56,187 bases of DNA from Ruminococcus sp. Lineage in GTDB: Bacteria > Bacillota > Clostridia > Oscillospirales > Acutalibacteraceae. A program made the translations under genes and the position numbers. This document shows positions 50,128 through 56,187 of the stretch, in pieces; within the stretch, counting starts at the first letter, position 1; each line of letters begins with the position of its first letter. Under the pieces are notes generated by a model. It had not been told where the DNA came from. It did not search any database and saw nothing but the letters and a program-made list of their open reading frames with translations. Location of the stretch: NCBI GenBank assembly GCA_017405065.1, contig JAFRBD010000049.1:1-56187 (forward strand), read 5' to 3'.

Positions 50128-52040
50128 TAGGTGGAGCTATGTTCGCCATTCTCGGCGGCGTTACGCTCCTCAGTCATTTATACAATCTCAACAACATCAA
50201 GAGCAAAACCGTAGGCGACGGACAGCACGGTACGGCTCGCTGGGCTACACGGAAAGAGATCAAGCAGACCTATCGGCACATACCGTTCACCCCAAAGCGA
50301 TGGCGGCAGCAGGCTAAAAACGGCATAACTCCGACCGCAGCTCACACAGCTAAGCGCAAAAAGAAGAAAGGAAAAGAACCGCAGGAGCAGTCATTACCGC
50401 AGGGCATCGTCGTAGGATGCGAGGGCAACACGACCGCGCTGGTAGATACCGGTGACGTTCATGTACTCATGATCGGCGCGGCAGGTGTCGGTAAAACTGC
50501 CTTTTGGCTCTACCCATGCATCGAGTATGCCTGTGCGTCAGGAATGTCTTTCCTCTCAACCGACACCAAGGGCGACGTACTTCGTAACTACGGCAACATC
50601 GCAAAGGACTACGGCTACAAGATTTCCGTTATAGATCTGCGCAACCCGACGCGCTCCAACGGCAACAATCTGCTCCACCTGGTCAACAAATACATGGATA
50701 TGTACTTGGAGAATCCCGACCAATTGGTGTATAAAGCCAAGTGCGAAAAGTACGCGAAGATCATATCCAAGACGATCATTCTCTCCGGTATGGATGCGTC
50801 CTCCTTCGGTCAGAACGCATACTTCTACGACGCGGCCGAGGGCTTGCTGACAGCTACAATCCTCCTCGTCGCGGAATTCTGCGAACCTGCCAAGCGTCAC
50901 ATTGTCTCTGTGTTCAAGATCATACAGGAGTTATTGGCGCCGTCAAAGATGAAAGGTAAGAATCAGTTTCAGCAGCTCATGGAGCTGTTGCCGAACGATC
51001 ACAAGGCGAAATGGTTCGCCGGAGCCGCTCTGAACACCGCGGAGCAGAGCATGGCGTCCGTTATGTCAACGGCGCTGTCCCGACTGAACGCCTTCCTTGA
51101 TTCCGAGCTTGAACAGCTTCTCTGCTTCGATACAGAGATCGACGCGGAAGATTTCTGCAATCAGAAGTCGGCAATCTTTATCATCATGCCCGAGGAAGAT
51201 CCCGGTAAATTCTTCATGGTATCGCTTGTGATCCAACAGCTTTACAGAGAAATCCTCGCGGTCGCTGACGAGAATGGCGGCAAGCTAAAGAACCGCGCTG
51301 TCTTTTTCTGCGACGAGTTTGGTACGCTTCCGAAGATCGAATCGGCAGAAATGATGTTCTCGGCGGCACGATCCCGACGTCTGCAGATCGTTCCCATCAT
51401 CCAGTCCTTTTCGCAGCTCGATAAAAACTACGGCAAGGAAGGCGCCGAGATCATCGTAGATAACACACAGATTACACTCTTCGGTGGCTTTGCTCCTAAC
51501 AGCTCATCAGCCGAAACGCTCTCAAAGGCGCTCGGCAGCCGAACGGTCATGTCCGGTTCTGTCAGCCGGGGAAAGGATAATCCCTCACAGTCCCTGCAGA
51601 TGGTCGAGCGCGCCTTAATGACGCCCGACGAGCTGAAATCTCTCCCAAAGGGTGATTTCATTGTGATGAAGACCGGCGTCCATCCCATGCGCGTACACCT
51701 CAAGCTGTTCTTCAAATGGGGCATTGAGTTCGATGAGGACAACCCTTATATCGTTCCTGAGAACGGCAATCGTGAGGTTCAGTACGCCGATAAGAGCGAG
51801 ATTCAGAAAGGGATCATGGAAAAATATCATCCCGAATCCATTTTTGACAATCCCGTTTCCGATAAGGTAAACGGAGGTAATCAAGCACATGAACAACAGA
51901 GAGTCCATCATCCGCCGAAAAAGGGATTTGGCAGCACCGAACCGCCCAACGGCAAAAAGGACGGATCAGGAGCAAAACAGCAGCCCGCTCAGTTACCGGA
52001 GATCGTTCAACGTGAGGTGCAAATCGATGAGTCGCCTTAG
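50100..52040 (+). CDS. virD4: VirD4-type coupling protein (T4CP)
   Basis: A 646-residue membrane ATPase linking relaxosome to channel. One transmembrane helix (residues 5-25) is visible; GQHGTARWATRKEI follows. Walker A is MIGAAGVGKTAFWLYP. Walker B is VFFCDEFGTLPKIESAEMMF. The SRRLQIVPIIQSFSQLDKNY and GSRTVMSGSVSRG motifs complete the TraG/VirD4 set. The C-terminal 60 residues are polar and Pro-rich. It overlaps the Toprim gene by 28 nt and the HTH gene by 14 nt. Confidence 0.95.
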   Translation: MPNVAIIILVGGAMFAILGGVTLLSHLYNLNNIKSKTVGDGQHGTARWATRKEIKQTYRHIPFTPKRWRQQAKNGITPTAAHTAKRKKKKGKEPQEQSLPQGIVVGCEGNTTALVDTGDVHVLMIGAAGVGKTAFWLYPCIEYACASGMSFLSTDTKGDVLRNYGNIAKDYGYKISVIDLRNPTRSNGNNLLHLVNKYMDMYLENPDQLVYKAKCEKYAKIISKTIILSGMDASSFGQNAYFYDAAEGLLTATILLVAEFCEPAKRHIVSVFKIIQELLAPSKMKGKNQFQQLMELLPNDHKAKWFAGAALNTAEQSMASVMSTALSRLNAFLDSELEQLLCFDTEIDAEDFCNQKSAIFIIMPEEDPGKFFMVSLVIQQLYREILAVADENGGKLKNRAVFFCDEFGTLPKIESAEMMFSAARSRRLQIVPIIQSFSQLDKNYGKEGAEIIVDNTQITLFGGFAPNSSSAETLSKALGSRTVMSGSVSRGKDNPSQSLQMVERALMTPDELKSLPKGDFIVMKTGVHPMRVHLKLFFKWGIEFDEDNPYIVPENGNREVQYADKSEIQKGIMEKYHPESIFDNPVSDKVNGGNQAHEQQRVHHPPKKGFGSTEPPNGKKDGSGAKQQPAQLPEIVQREVQIDESP

Positions 52041-52284
52041 TTTTCTCTATTGCTCCGACCTGCCTCACCGTGCTGTTTCCGTCTATGTTTATCTTTACGA
52101 TCGTGCCAACATGGACGGAGAGTGCTGGCCGTCGATCGCAACGATTGCAAAGGAGCTGAAGCTGTCGCAATCCACTGTCCGCAGAGCCCTGCAGGATCTT
52201 CGCAGAGTTAACCTCGTCGAGACCGAACAGCGACGCCGGAAAAACGGCGCTAAGAGCAGCTTGCTCTACAAATTGAAGCGATAA
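52027..52284 (+). CDS. Winged-HTH protein (replication/transfer regulator)
   Basis: An 85-residue protein (MSRLSFLYCSDLPHRAVSVY, then WPSIATIAKELKLSQSTVRR and RVNLVETEQRRRKNGAKSSL), a compact winged helix of the type found after virD4 in related elements. GAGGTG lies 9 nt upstream of the ATG at 52027. An alternative ATG at 51889 (MNNRESIIRRKRDLAAPNRP) has GGAGG 11 nt upstream and would add 46 basic residues overprinting the virD4 end. A terminator follows. Confidence 0.85.
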   Translation: MSRLSFLYCSDLPHRAVSVYVYLYDRANMDGECWPSIATIAKELKLSQSTVRRALQDLRRVNLVETEQRRRKNGAKSSLLYKLKR

Positions 52285-52290
52285 AAGGAA

Positions 52291-52328
52291 GAAGCGGGTG
52301 ACCGAAAAAAGCCACTCGCTTCATTTTA
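52291..52328 (+). terminator. Terminator of the conjugation operon
   Basis: GAAGCGGGTG (52291-52300) pairs with CACTCGCTTC (52313-52322, one mismatch), then ATTTTAT. Confidence 0.75.
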
Positions 52329-52578
52329 TCGAAAAAACATACTCTCTCCGCCAAGAGGGAACTGCACCCTTTTCGTGGAAGGTGCCACCTGTCATCATGG
52401 AAGGAGAAGGTGAAGTACCCATCTTAAAAGCTGTTACAACAGAAGAAAGACAGATAGCTTCTCTATGAAAAGTTATGATAGAAACTGAGAAATCAAATAA
52501 TATGCGCTGAATTCAGGTGAGGTCGCCTCGGTTAAGCCGATGCCCGGCGCGCTGATTCTTTCTTTTTCTGCTGTGAAA
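52329..52578. other. Intergenic stretch, possibly decayed coding sequence
   Basis: A 250-nt gap. A short plus-strand frame with MEGEGEVPILKAVTTEERQI (from 52397) looks like a protein tail without a body. No promoter or RNA structure was recognised. It may be a leftover from a lost cargo gene. Confidence 0.35.
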
Positions 52579-53757
52579 TCAAAGCTCTGAGAATTGGTAC
52601 GGCTTGATAATAGAGGAACCGCCCTGCACATCATAACGCATCCAACCATCGTCGTAACCGACCAGGCAAGCGCAATGTCCGCCCGGAACCGCAGTGCTTT
52701 GGTAGATATTATAGGTGACGATGTGTCTTTCGCAGTCCTGATTCGGTTCTCCGCCCGGATAAAGCAGCATGGAGCTCAGTCCTAAATCTCGTGCTGCCCA
52801 AGCGGTATAAACCGCACCGGTCACGCACATTATTTGTGAATAAGAGTAATTGCTCTTGATGTATTGAGCGAAAGCCTGCATTTTCTCTTTATCGGTCATT
52901 GAATCAGTCCAGCGTTTGCTTTCTATTTCTTTGACCTTAGCTCTTGTGGATTCGATCTTATCCGAACCGGATGATGTATTGATATTGATGGTTGTGCTTT
53001 TGATCAGCTGATCCTTATAGTAGAAGTCAATGGGAAAGGAGCAGTGTGCTTCGCTAAAGCAGCATATGGTGTACTGATAAGGCAAAGCGTACTTACCCTT
53101 GTAATGAGCGTATACATAAGCGATTTCATTTCCGCTTTCATCAACTACAGAGCAATCGTATCCGTGCAGGATGTTTGTATCTTCTGCCATCAAGTATGAT
53201 TCTTTGAATTTCGGATCTGAATAATCGATCCGGTTGATATACTGTCCATGATTGACAATGACGGTGATATCGTAGGGACTGATTTCCGATTGAGGTTTGA
53301 GAGCAAGGTTGGTCTTCAGATTTGTTGTGCTGTCGTCGATAGTGACAGAAGCCGGAATCCTTGAAACATCAAAAACAACATCGCCGACAGTTACGCTCTT
53401 GCCGTCTGCTGAGATAACAGGCTCTGCAAAATCCATATCAGTAGTGGCGCTGACAGCTTGTCCGACCGGATGACTCACTCTCATATTAACGAGCCACATC
53501 TGAATTGTCGTAGCGTCTAACACAGTGATTTCACCGTCAGAATCAACGTCCGCAGCCAGCTTGCTGACGCCCGAAAGCACGATCATATCGGCAGTCTTTC
53601 GCTGAATCAGCGTGGCGTCTGTAACGGAAACGTCGTGATCCATATCCGTGTCACCGAGCAGATAGTCATATGTCTCTGCAACTGATGAAACACAAGCTCC
53701 TGTTAGCAGTAAAGCTGTGATCAAGAGAACAGAAACGATTGTACGGATTGTTTTCAT
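52579..53757 (-). CDS. Exported dockerin protein with transglutaminase-like cysteine domain
   Basis: A 392-residue protein with GGAGGAG 5 nt before ATG 53757. Signal peptide MKTIRTIVSVLLITALLLTG ... VSSVA. A type I dockerin follows directly with two calcium loops: GDTDMDHDVSVTDATLIQRK and ADVDSDGEITVLDATTIQMW. After a beta-rich region, a C-terminal transglutaminase-like domain has a Cys in YSQIMCVTGAVYTAWAARD, a His in VPGGHCACLVGYDDG, and an Asp in MRYDVQGG. The dockerin would attach it to a cohesin scaffold (cellulosome/amylosome). The N-terminal dockerin position is unusual. It is the main cargo gene of the ICE. Confidence 0.92.
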   Translation of the reverse strand: MKTIRTIVSVLLITALLLTGACVSSVAETYDYLLGDTDMDHDVSVTDATLIQRKTADMIVLSGVSKLAADVDSDGEITVLDATTIQMWLVNMRVSHPVGQAVSATTDMDFAEPVISADGKSVTVGDVVFDVSRIPASVTIDDSTTNLKTNLALKPQSEISPYDITVIVNHGQYINRIDYSDPKFKESYLMAEDTNILHGYDCSVVDESGNEIAYVYAHYKGKYALPYQYTICCFSEAHCSFPIDFYYKDQLIKSTTININTSSGSDKIESTRAKVKEIESKRWTDSMTDKEKMQAFAQYIKSNYSYSQIMCVTGAVYTAWAARDLGLSSMLLYPGGEPNQDCERHIVTYNIYQSTAVPGGHCACLVGYDDGWMRYDVQGGSSIIKPYQFSEL

Positions 53758-53909
53758 CCCAATCTCCTCCTTTGAAAAACGATCACACCCCTCAGTGTGT
53801 CGTATTTTAGCGTAGATGGGAAGAAAATACAAGTAGAAAAATCAGCGGTTTTTTTGTTGGAAATGTCAAGATGATGTTTTATAGTCTTTTGTATTCAAAT
53901 AACAAAACA

Positions 53910-53930
53910 CGCCCGACATGAAGTCAGGCG
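53910..53930 (-). terminator. Terminator after the receiver-like gene
   Basis: On the minus strand, CGCCTGAC and GTCGGGCG pair (one G-T) around a TTCAT loop, followed by TGTTTTGTT. Confidence 0.7.
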
Positions 53931-53943
53931 CTATCAAAGCAAC

Positions 53944-54315
53944 TTATGATTGCTCGTTGTAAAGTCTGATCGAGCGTTCATAGATGTGTACGATCGTCCT
54001 TATCGTTGCGAGTTGATCATACCGCAAACATTCGTCAGCACCGAATCGTAACGCATGATCTTTCATACCTTCGTGCCATTCTTTTGCTAAAGCAACAATG
54101 GCAATTCCATATGGGTGGACTTCCCTTGCCATCGCAATCAAGGCTTCTTCTCTTTTATTTGAACCGATAATCGAATCAAAATCAACGTAAATCAGATCGG
54201 GAAGATGAATCAGATTCAGATCGTCGATCGTTCCAAATGTCATTTCAGTTTTATTCAGCTCTCTTATTCCTTCGATTACTGATTCGTCGTGAATATCGAG
54301 TAAGAGCGTGTTCAT
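53944..54315 (-). CDS. Receiver-like (CheY-fold) protein
   Basis: A 123-residue protein (MNTLLLDIHDESVIEGIREL, DLIYVDFDSIIGSNKREEAL, GIAIVALAKEWHEGMKDHAL, RFGADECLRYDQLATIRTIV). The order of strands and helices matches a response-regulator receiver fold. The Asp at VDFDS is in the phosphorylation position, but no kinase or output domain is nearby. AAGGAAG lies upstream. It may be an orphan signalling protein. Confidence 0.65.
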   Translation of the reverse strand: MNTLLLDIHDESVIEGIRELNKTEMTFGTIDDLNLIHLPDLIYVDFDSIIGSNKREEALIAMAREVHPYGIAIVALAKEWHEGMKDHALRFGADECLRYDQLATIRTIVHIYERSIRLYNEQS

Positions 54316-54374
54316 TTTGTATACTTCCTTTCTTTCAGATGATATGCCGTGTTCTGCTCTTCAATAAATACTTA

Positions 54375-54833
54375 CTAATTTATGCCATCTTCTATCAAGT
54401 CAATGATTTTCAGATTGTTTTTCTTCGCATAATCAAGCGTCCTGCTTGCGCCGCCGGAGCGATGAACATAGCTGATTGCGACGCTGGATTTTTCAACCAT
54501 ATACTTGTTTCTTTCGGGGATCGCTCTCTTGTAGAAGAAGTAGGTGTCTTGCTGTTCCTCAAACGGATAGATGATCTCGTCGAAAAGGCCTTTGTTAAAG
54601 ATACGAAAATTGTGGTACGGGATAACAAGATAACTTCTAATACTCGGATAACGATTCTTCATTTGATGCAGCACAGACGCACAGGTGACGTCAAAGTGTC
54701 CCTGCCCGCCGTTCAGAAACACTTTGATACCCATGTTGATTGCGCAGACAATCGCATGTTCAATCAACTCTTTTCTGATGAAGTAGCAATCATGGGTTCC
54801 GATGAAAACCGCTGTGATCTCTCTGCTTTCCAT
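54375..54833 (-). CDS. SLOG-superfamily protein (DUF1273/YpsA-like)
   Basis: A 152-residue protein from ATG 54833 (MESREITAVFIGTHDCYFIR), with GGAG upstream. The Rossmann-like SLOG fold is visible: FIGTHDC, then FLNGGQGHFDVTCASVL and YPSIRSYLVIPYHN, ending VEKSSVAISYVHRSGGASRT. SLOG proteins bind nucleotide-derived ligands and often serve bacterial stress or conflict systems. The gene starts just 20 nt past the terminator of structured RNA 1, so expression would need read-through or its own signal. I chose this start because the longer frame runs back through the RNA terminator. Confidence 0.8.
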   Translation of the reverse strand: MESREITAVFIGTHDCYFIRKELIEHAIVCAINMGIKVFLNGGQGHFDVTCASVLHQMKNRYPSIRSYLVIPYHNFRIFNKGLFDEIIYPFEEQQDTYFFYKRAIPERNKYMVEKSSVAISYVHRSGGASRTLDYAKKNNLKIIDLIEDGIN

Positions 54834-54845
54834 ATTCTCCGAAAA

Positions 54846-55059
54846 TAAAAAAGCGTGGCCACCGGAGCAGCCACGCCAAAAACACATAGCTCACTCATTG
54901 TTGCCACACAATTACATCGGCTTTGATTACTCTTAACGCGACGGTTGAGCTTGTGTTTTTAACACAGAATTCCGTCACGAAAAAGTGTAACCCAAAAAGC
55001 ACAGATAGAGTATACCTATCCATGATAATCAAAGCAATATTCAGATGTAATTATGTGGC
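54846..55059 (-). ncRNA. Structured RNA copy 1 (promoter, closing helix, pseudoknot, terminator)
   Basis: A transcript of about 214 nt starting GCCACATAATTACAT. Closing helix P1: 55059-55045 pairs with 54917-54903 (15 nt, one mismatch). A segment AAAAACACAAGCTCA inside P1 is the complement, with one bulge, of TGAGCTATGTGTTTTT that lies between P1 and the terminator; this crossing pairing makes a pseudoknot. The terminator stem is GCGTGGC/GCCACGC (54876-54853) plus T tract. Promoter: TTGCAT, 17 nt, TATGAT, 6 nt to the first G. Two homologues (55095-55315 and 55453-55622) support it. I cannot assign it to a known RNA family. Confidence 0.8.
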
Positions 55060-55094
55060 ATGAATATCATATCACAACGGAGCCTGAAATGCAA

Positions 55095-55315
55095 TAAAAA
55101 AAGCGCAGCACACAAAAAGTGAGCCGCGCCGAAAAACACTTAGGCTCATTATTGCTGCTACACAAATACATTCGACCTTGAGTACTCTAAGCTCGTCCGC
55201 TGAGCCTGTGTTTTTGCACAAGTTTATAACGGACGAGAACACAAACGCAAATAAGCATAGACAGCATGATCTGTCTACACATAATCAAGGCATTATTTAA
55301 ATGTATAAGTGTAGC
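55095..55315 (-). ncRNA. Structured RNA copy 2
   Basis: A transcript of about 221 nt starting GCTACACTTATACATT. P1 pairs 55315-55300 with 55172-55157; relative to copy 1, a C-G pair has become T-A (GCCACA/TGTGGC versus GCTACA/TGTAGC). AAAAACACAGGCTCA pairs with TGAGCCT ... GTGTTTTT outside P1; the A/T pair of copy 1 is G/C here. The terminator stem is 11 bp with one mismatch plus T7. Promoter: TTGCAA, 17 nt, TAAGAT, 6 nt to the first G. These changes preserve pairing, which is evidence for selection on structure. Confidence 0.8.
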
Positions 55316-55417
55316 ATATTCATCTTATCATAAACCAGTCAGAATTGCAATATAAAGTATGGCTTCAAGTAAAAGATATACGTGACATGAAAGCATGATA
55401 ATTGTTGAGCGTTTGTA

Positions 55418-55446
55418 TTGTAATAACAAAAAAGATATGTTATAAT
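55418..55446 (+). promoter_or_regulatory. Promoter of structured RNA copy 3
   Basis: TTGTAA (55418-55423), a 17-nt spacer and a perfect TATAAT (55441-55446); the predicted start is the G at 55453. Copies 1 and 2 have TTGCAT/TATGAT and TTGCAA/TAAGAT with the same 17-nt spacing and the same 6-nt gap to the first G. Confidence 0.8.
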
Positions 55447-55452
55447 AATGTC

Positions 55453-55622
55453 GCCACATAAAGTTGTTTTTTCAACAAATAGTACCATTCCTTTGCGTGT
55501 ATTTTTATTATGGTAAAAATACAGGCTCATTTTCACGTATAAGGAATTGTACTGAATAACTTTGTGTGGCAACAAAGAGCTATGTGTTTTTCGACGTGGC
55601 TCTAACGGAGCCACGTTTTTTT
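55453..55622 (+). ncRNA. Structured RNA copy 3 (opposite strand)
   Basis: A transcript of about 170 nt starting GCCACATAAAGTT. P1 is 55453-55465 with 55558-55570. An inner helix (AGTACCATTCCTT with AAGGAATTGTACT) and small hairpins follow. AAAAATACAGGCTC pairs with GAGCTATGTGTTTTT beyond P1, again using one bulge and G-T pairs. The terminator is ACGTGGCTC/GAGCCACGT plus seven T's. It is divergent from copy 2; the two promoters share the 137 nt between them. Confidence 0.8.
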
Positions 55623-55624
55623 AT

Positions 55625-55657
55625 GAAAAAAACAGCAGCAAAAATTGCTACTGTTTA
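55625..55657 (-). terminator. Terminator of the integrase gene
   Basis: On the minus strand AACAGTAGCAA pairs with TTGCTGCTGTT (one G-T) around a short T loop, then seven T's. Confidence 0.8.
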
Positions 55658-55697
55658 AACTTCGTAGAACAGAATTATAATAGATCTATATAGAAAA

Positions 55698-55732
55698 GTC
55701 AGACCAATAGTAATCGTAACTAATGGTCTGAC
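55698..55732. repeat. Inverted repeat next to the integrase stop
   Basis: GTCAGACCAATAGT and ACTAATGGTCTGAC form a 14-bp palindrome with one mismatch. The AGACCAAT core is also present in the terminator at the left end (17331). It may be a terminator or an integrase-arm site. Confidence 0.5.
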
Positions 55733-55746
55733 CAGAATAATGACGG

Positions 55747-56187
55747 CTATAAATATTTCGCTGGCTTAAGTAGTTCCATATTCCTTTGCTTTAGTTCATA
55801 TGATGAATGAACATATTTGTTGAGAGTTGTTTTCACATCCGCATGACCAAGAATTTCAGATAGTGACTTAATATCAAAGCCCGCTTCAATACACCTTGTA
55901 GCAAAGGTGTGACGCAAAGCATGAAAATTAGTCCTTGGCAATCCACATGACTCAATTGATTTTCAAATTTCATCTGCATTAACCTCGGCTCAACGGGTTT
56001 CCCGTTTCTATTCATCAGCACAGATCCTGTAGGTTTTCTGAATTCAATAATGTTTTTTTGAAAAAACAAAGTTATGTGAATCACCCTCTTGGATGAGATA
56101 GTTTTAGGCTCGGTAACTTCCTATAGAGTATGATTACCAACATTGATTCGATGCATTGTTTTGGAAATAATAATACTATCATCTCGA
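55747..56187 (-). pseudogene. int: Tyrosine integrase, interrupted by a stop and a frameshift (5' end off window)
   Basis: From the right edge the minus strand reads DDSIIISKTMHRINVGNHTL, then a TAG at 56123-56121. The same frame resumes with EVTEPKTISSKRVIHITLFF and MNRNGKPVEPRLMQMKFENQ. Near 55945 the frame shifts into PRTNFHALRHTFATRCIEAG (catalytic HxLRHTFAT) and LSEILGHADVKTTLNKYVHS with the catalytic Tyr. So the fold and active-site residues remain but two lesions break the frame. Either the ICE has lost its own integrase or the sequence has errors. It is AT-rich like the rest of this end. Confidence 0.85.

Larger units (their letters stand above)
17058..56187. mobile_element. Integrative and conjugative element in tRNA-Leu (right end not in view)
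   Basis: The element starts at a split tRNA-Leu and carries a full set of conjugation genes (MobP3-type relaxase, VirD4, VirB4, VirB6-like, pilin-like, sortase, CHAP/lysozyme). It also has antirestriction and methyltransferase genes, regulators, surface proteins and a damaged tyrosine integrase at the right. Nearly all transfer genes read left to right; cargo and integrase read right to left. The GC content drops at the right end (54850-56187). attR is outside the window, so the exact length is unknown. Confidence 0.9.

Noticed and set aside
54846..55622. Type III toxin-antitoxin RNA (ToxI-like)
   Set aside because: The RNAs are pseudoknotted, repeated and precede a terminator, but units are about 200 nt with own promoters, and the neighbour is a SLOG protein, not a ToxN-like nuclease.
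54846..55622. Retron or group II intron RNA
   Set aside because: No reverse transcriptase gene is present and the structures do not show intron domains V/VI.

Overview
The window looks like a chromosomal segment of a Ruminococcus-type gut or rumen Firmicute (Oscillospiraceae) that carries most of an integrative and conjugative element (ICE). The taxonomic call is inference. It rests on a giant secreted GH13 amylase with CBM26-like and other starch-binding modules, a dockerin-bearing exported protein (amylosome/cellulosome biology), an S-box SAM riboswitch, and many Firmicutes ICE families (DUF4314, DUF3789, DUF3846/YodL, DUF3849, DUF6103, MobP3).

Region 1, about 1-16980, is chromosomal. A 5'-partial metK is controlled by a SAM-I riboswitch with its own terminator and a strong sigma-A promoter. 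Next come a small NrdD-like protein and a DUF3789-type peptide. A minus-strand membrane block follows (SPFH stomatin/NfeD pair, prohibitin/HflC-like protein, DUF1836 regulator), then a DUF4854-like lipoprotein, an E2/CAT-like acyltransferase, a metallo-beta-lactamase-fold hydrolase and an acyl-CoA ligase. On the plus strand a 1913-residue amylase is followed by a translationally coupled 44-residue ORF and a strong terminator.

Region 2, about 17058-56187, is the ICE. Its left end is the 3' half of a tRNA-Leu cut at the anticodon loop (attL). Its right end in view is a tyrosine integrase reading frame with an in-frame stop and a frameshift; attR lies outside the window. In order it carries: (a) two paralogous unknown proteins, DUF4314, ribbon-helix-helix (RHH) proteins, a Dcm-type and a Dam-type methyltransferase, two ArdA antirestriction proteins, AbrB-like regulators, YodL/DUF3846, DUF3849-like and SpoVG proteins; (b) secreted surface proteins and a thioester/CnaB adhesin; (c) the conjugation machinery: pilin-like DUF3852, VirB6-like, VirB3/PrgI-like, a VirB4-associated protein, sortase B, VirB4, a CHAP/lysozyme hydrolase, a putative oriT, an RHH accessory protein, a MobP3-type relaxase with Sel1 repeats, a Toprim/DUF3991 protein and VirD4; (d) a cargo end with a dockerin/transglutaminase-like protein, a receiver-like protein and a SLOG/DUF1273 protein.

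Four things stand out. First, three homologous structured RNA genes (170-220 nt) lie at the right end. Each has the same promoter geometry, a closing helix with compensatory changes, a long-range pairing of about 15 bp that forms a pseudoknot, and an intrinsic terminator. I cannot assign them to a known family. Second, many otherwise unrelated ICE proteins, including both ArdA proteins, SpoVG, DUF4314 and pentapeptide proteins, end in an acidic stretch followed by a Gly/Met-rich hydrophobic tip (GMSL, SMSM, MGM, GGMIM). This could be a shared docking or type IV secretion signal. Third, the Dam-type gene has no ATG in its reading frame. It sits behind an H-type pseudoknot and a hairpin over its Shine-Dalgarno sequence, and an upstream ATG encodes a second copy of its N-terminal RTP residues in another frame. 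Fourth, a pentapeptide-repeat gene is interrupted by an in-frame TAG, yet its downstream part still ends in the shared tail motif.

All family assignments come from reading motifs and recalled family features. No database search was run.
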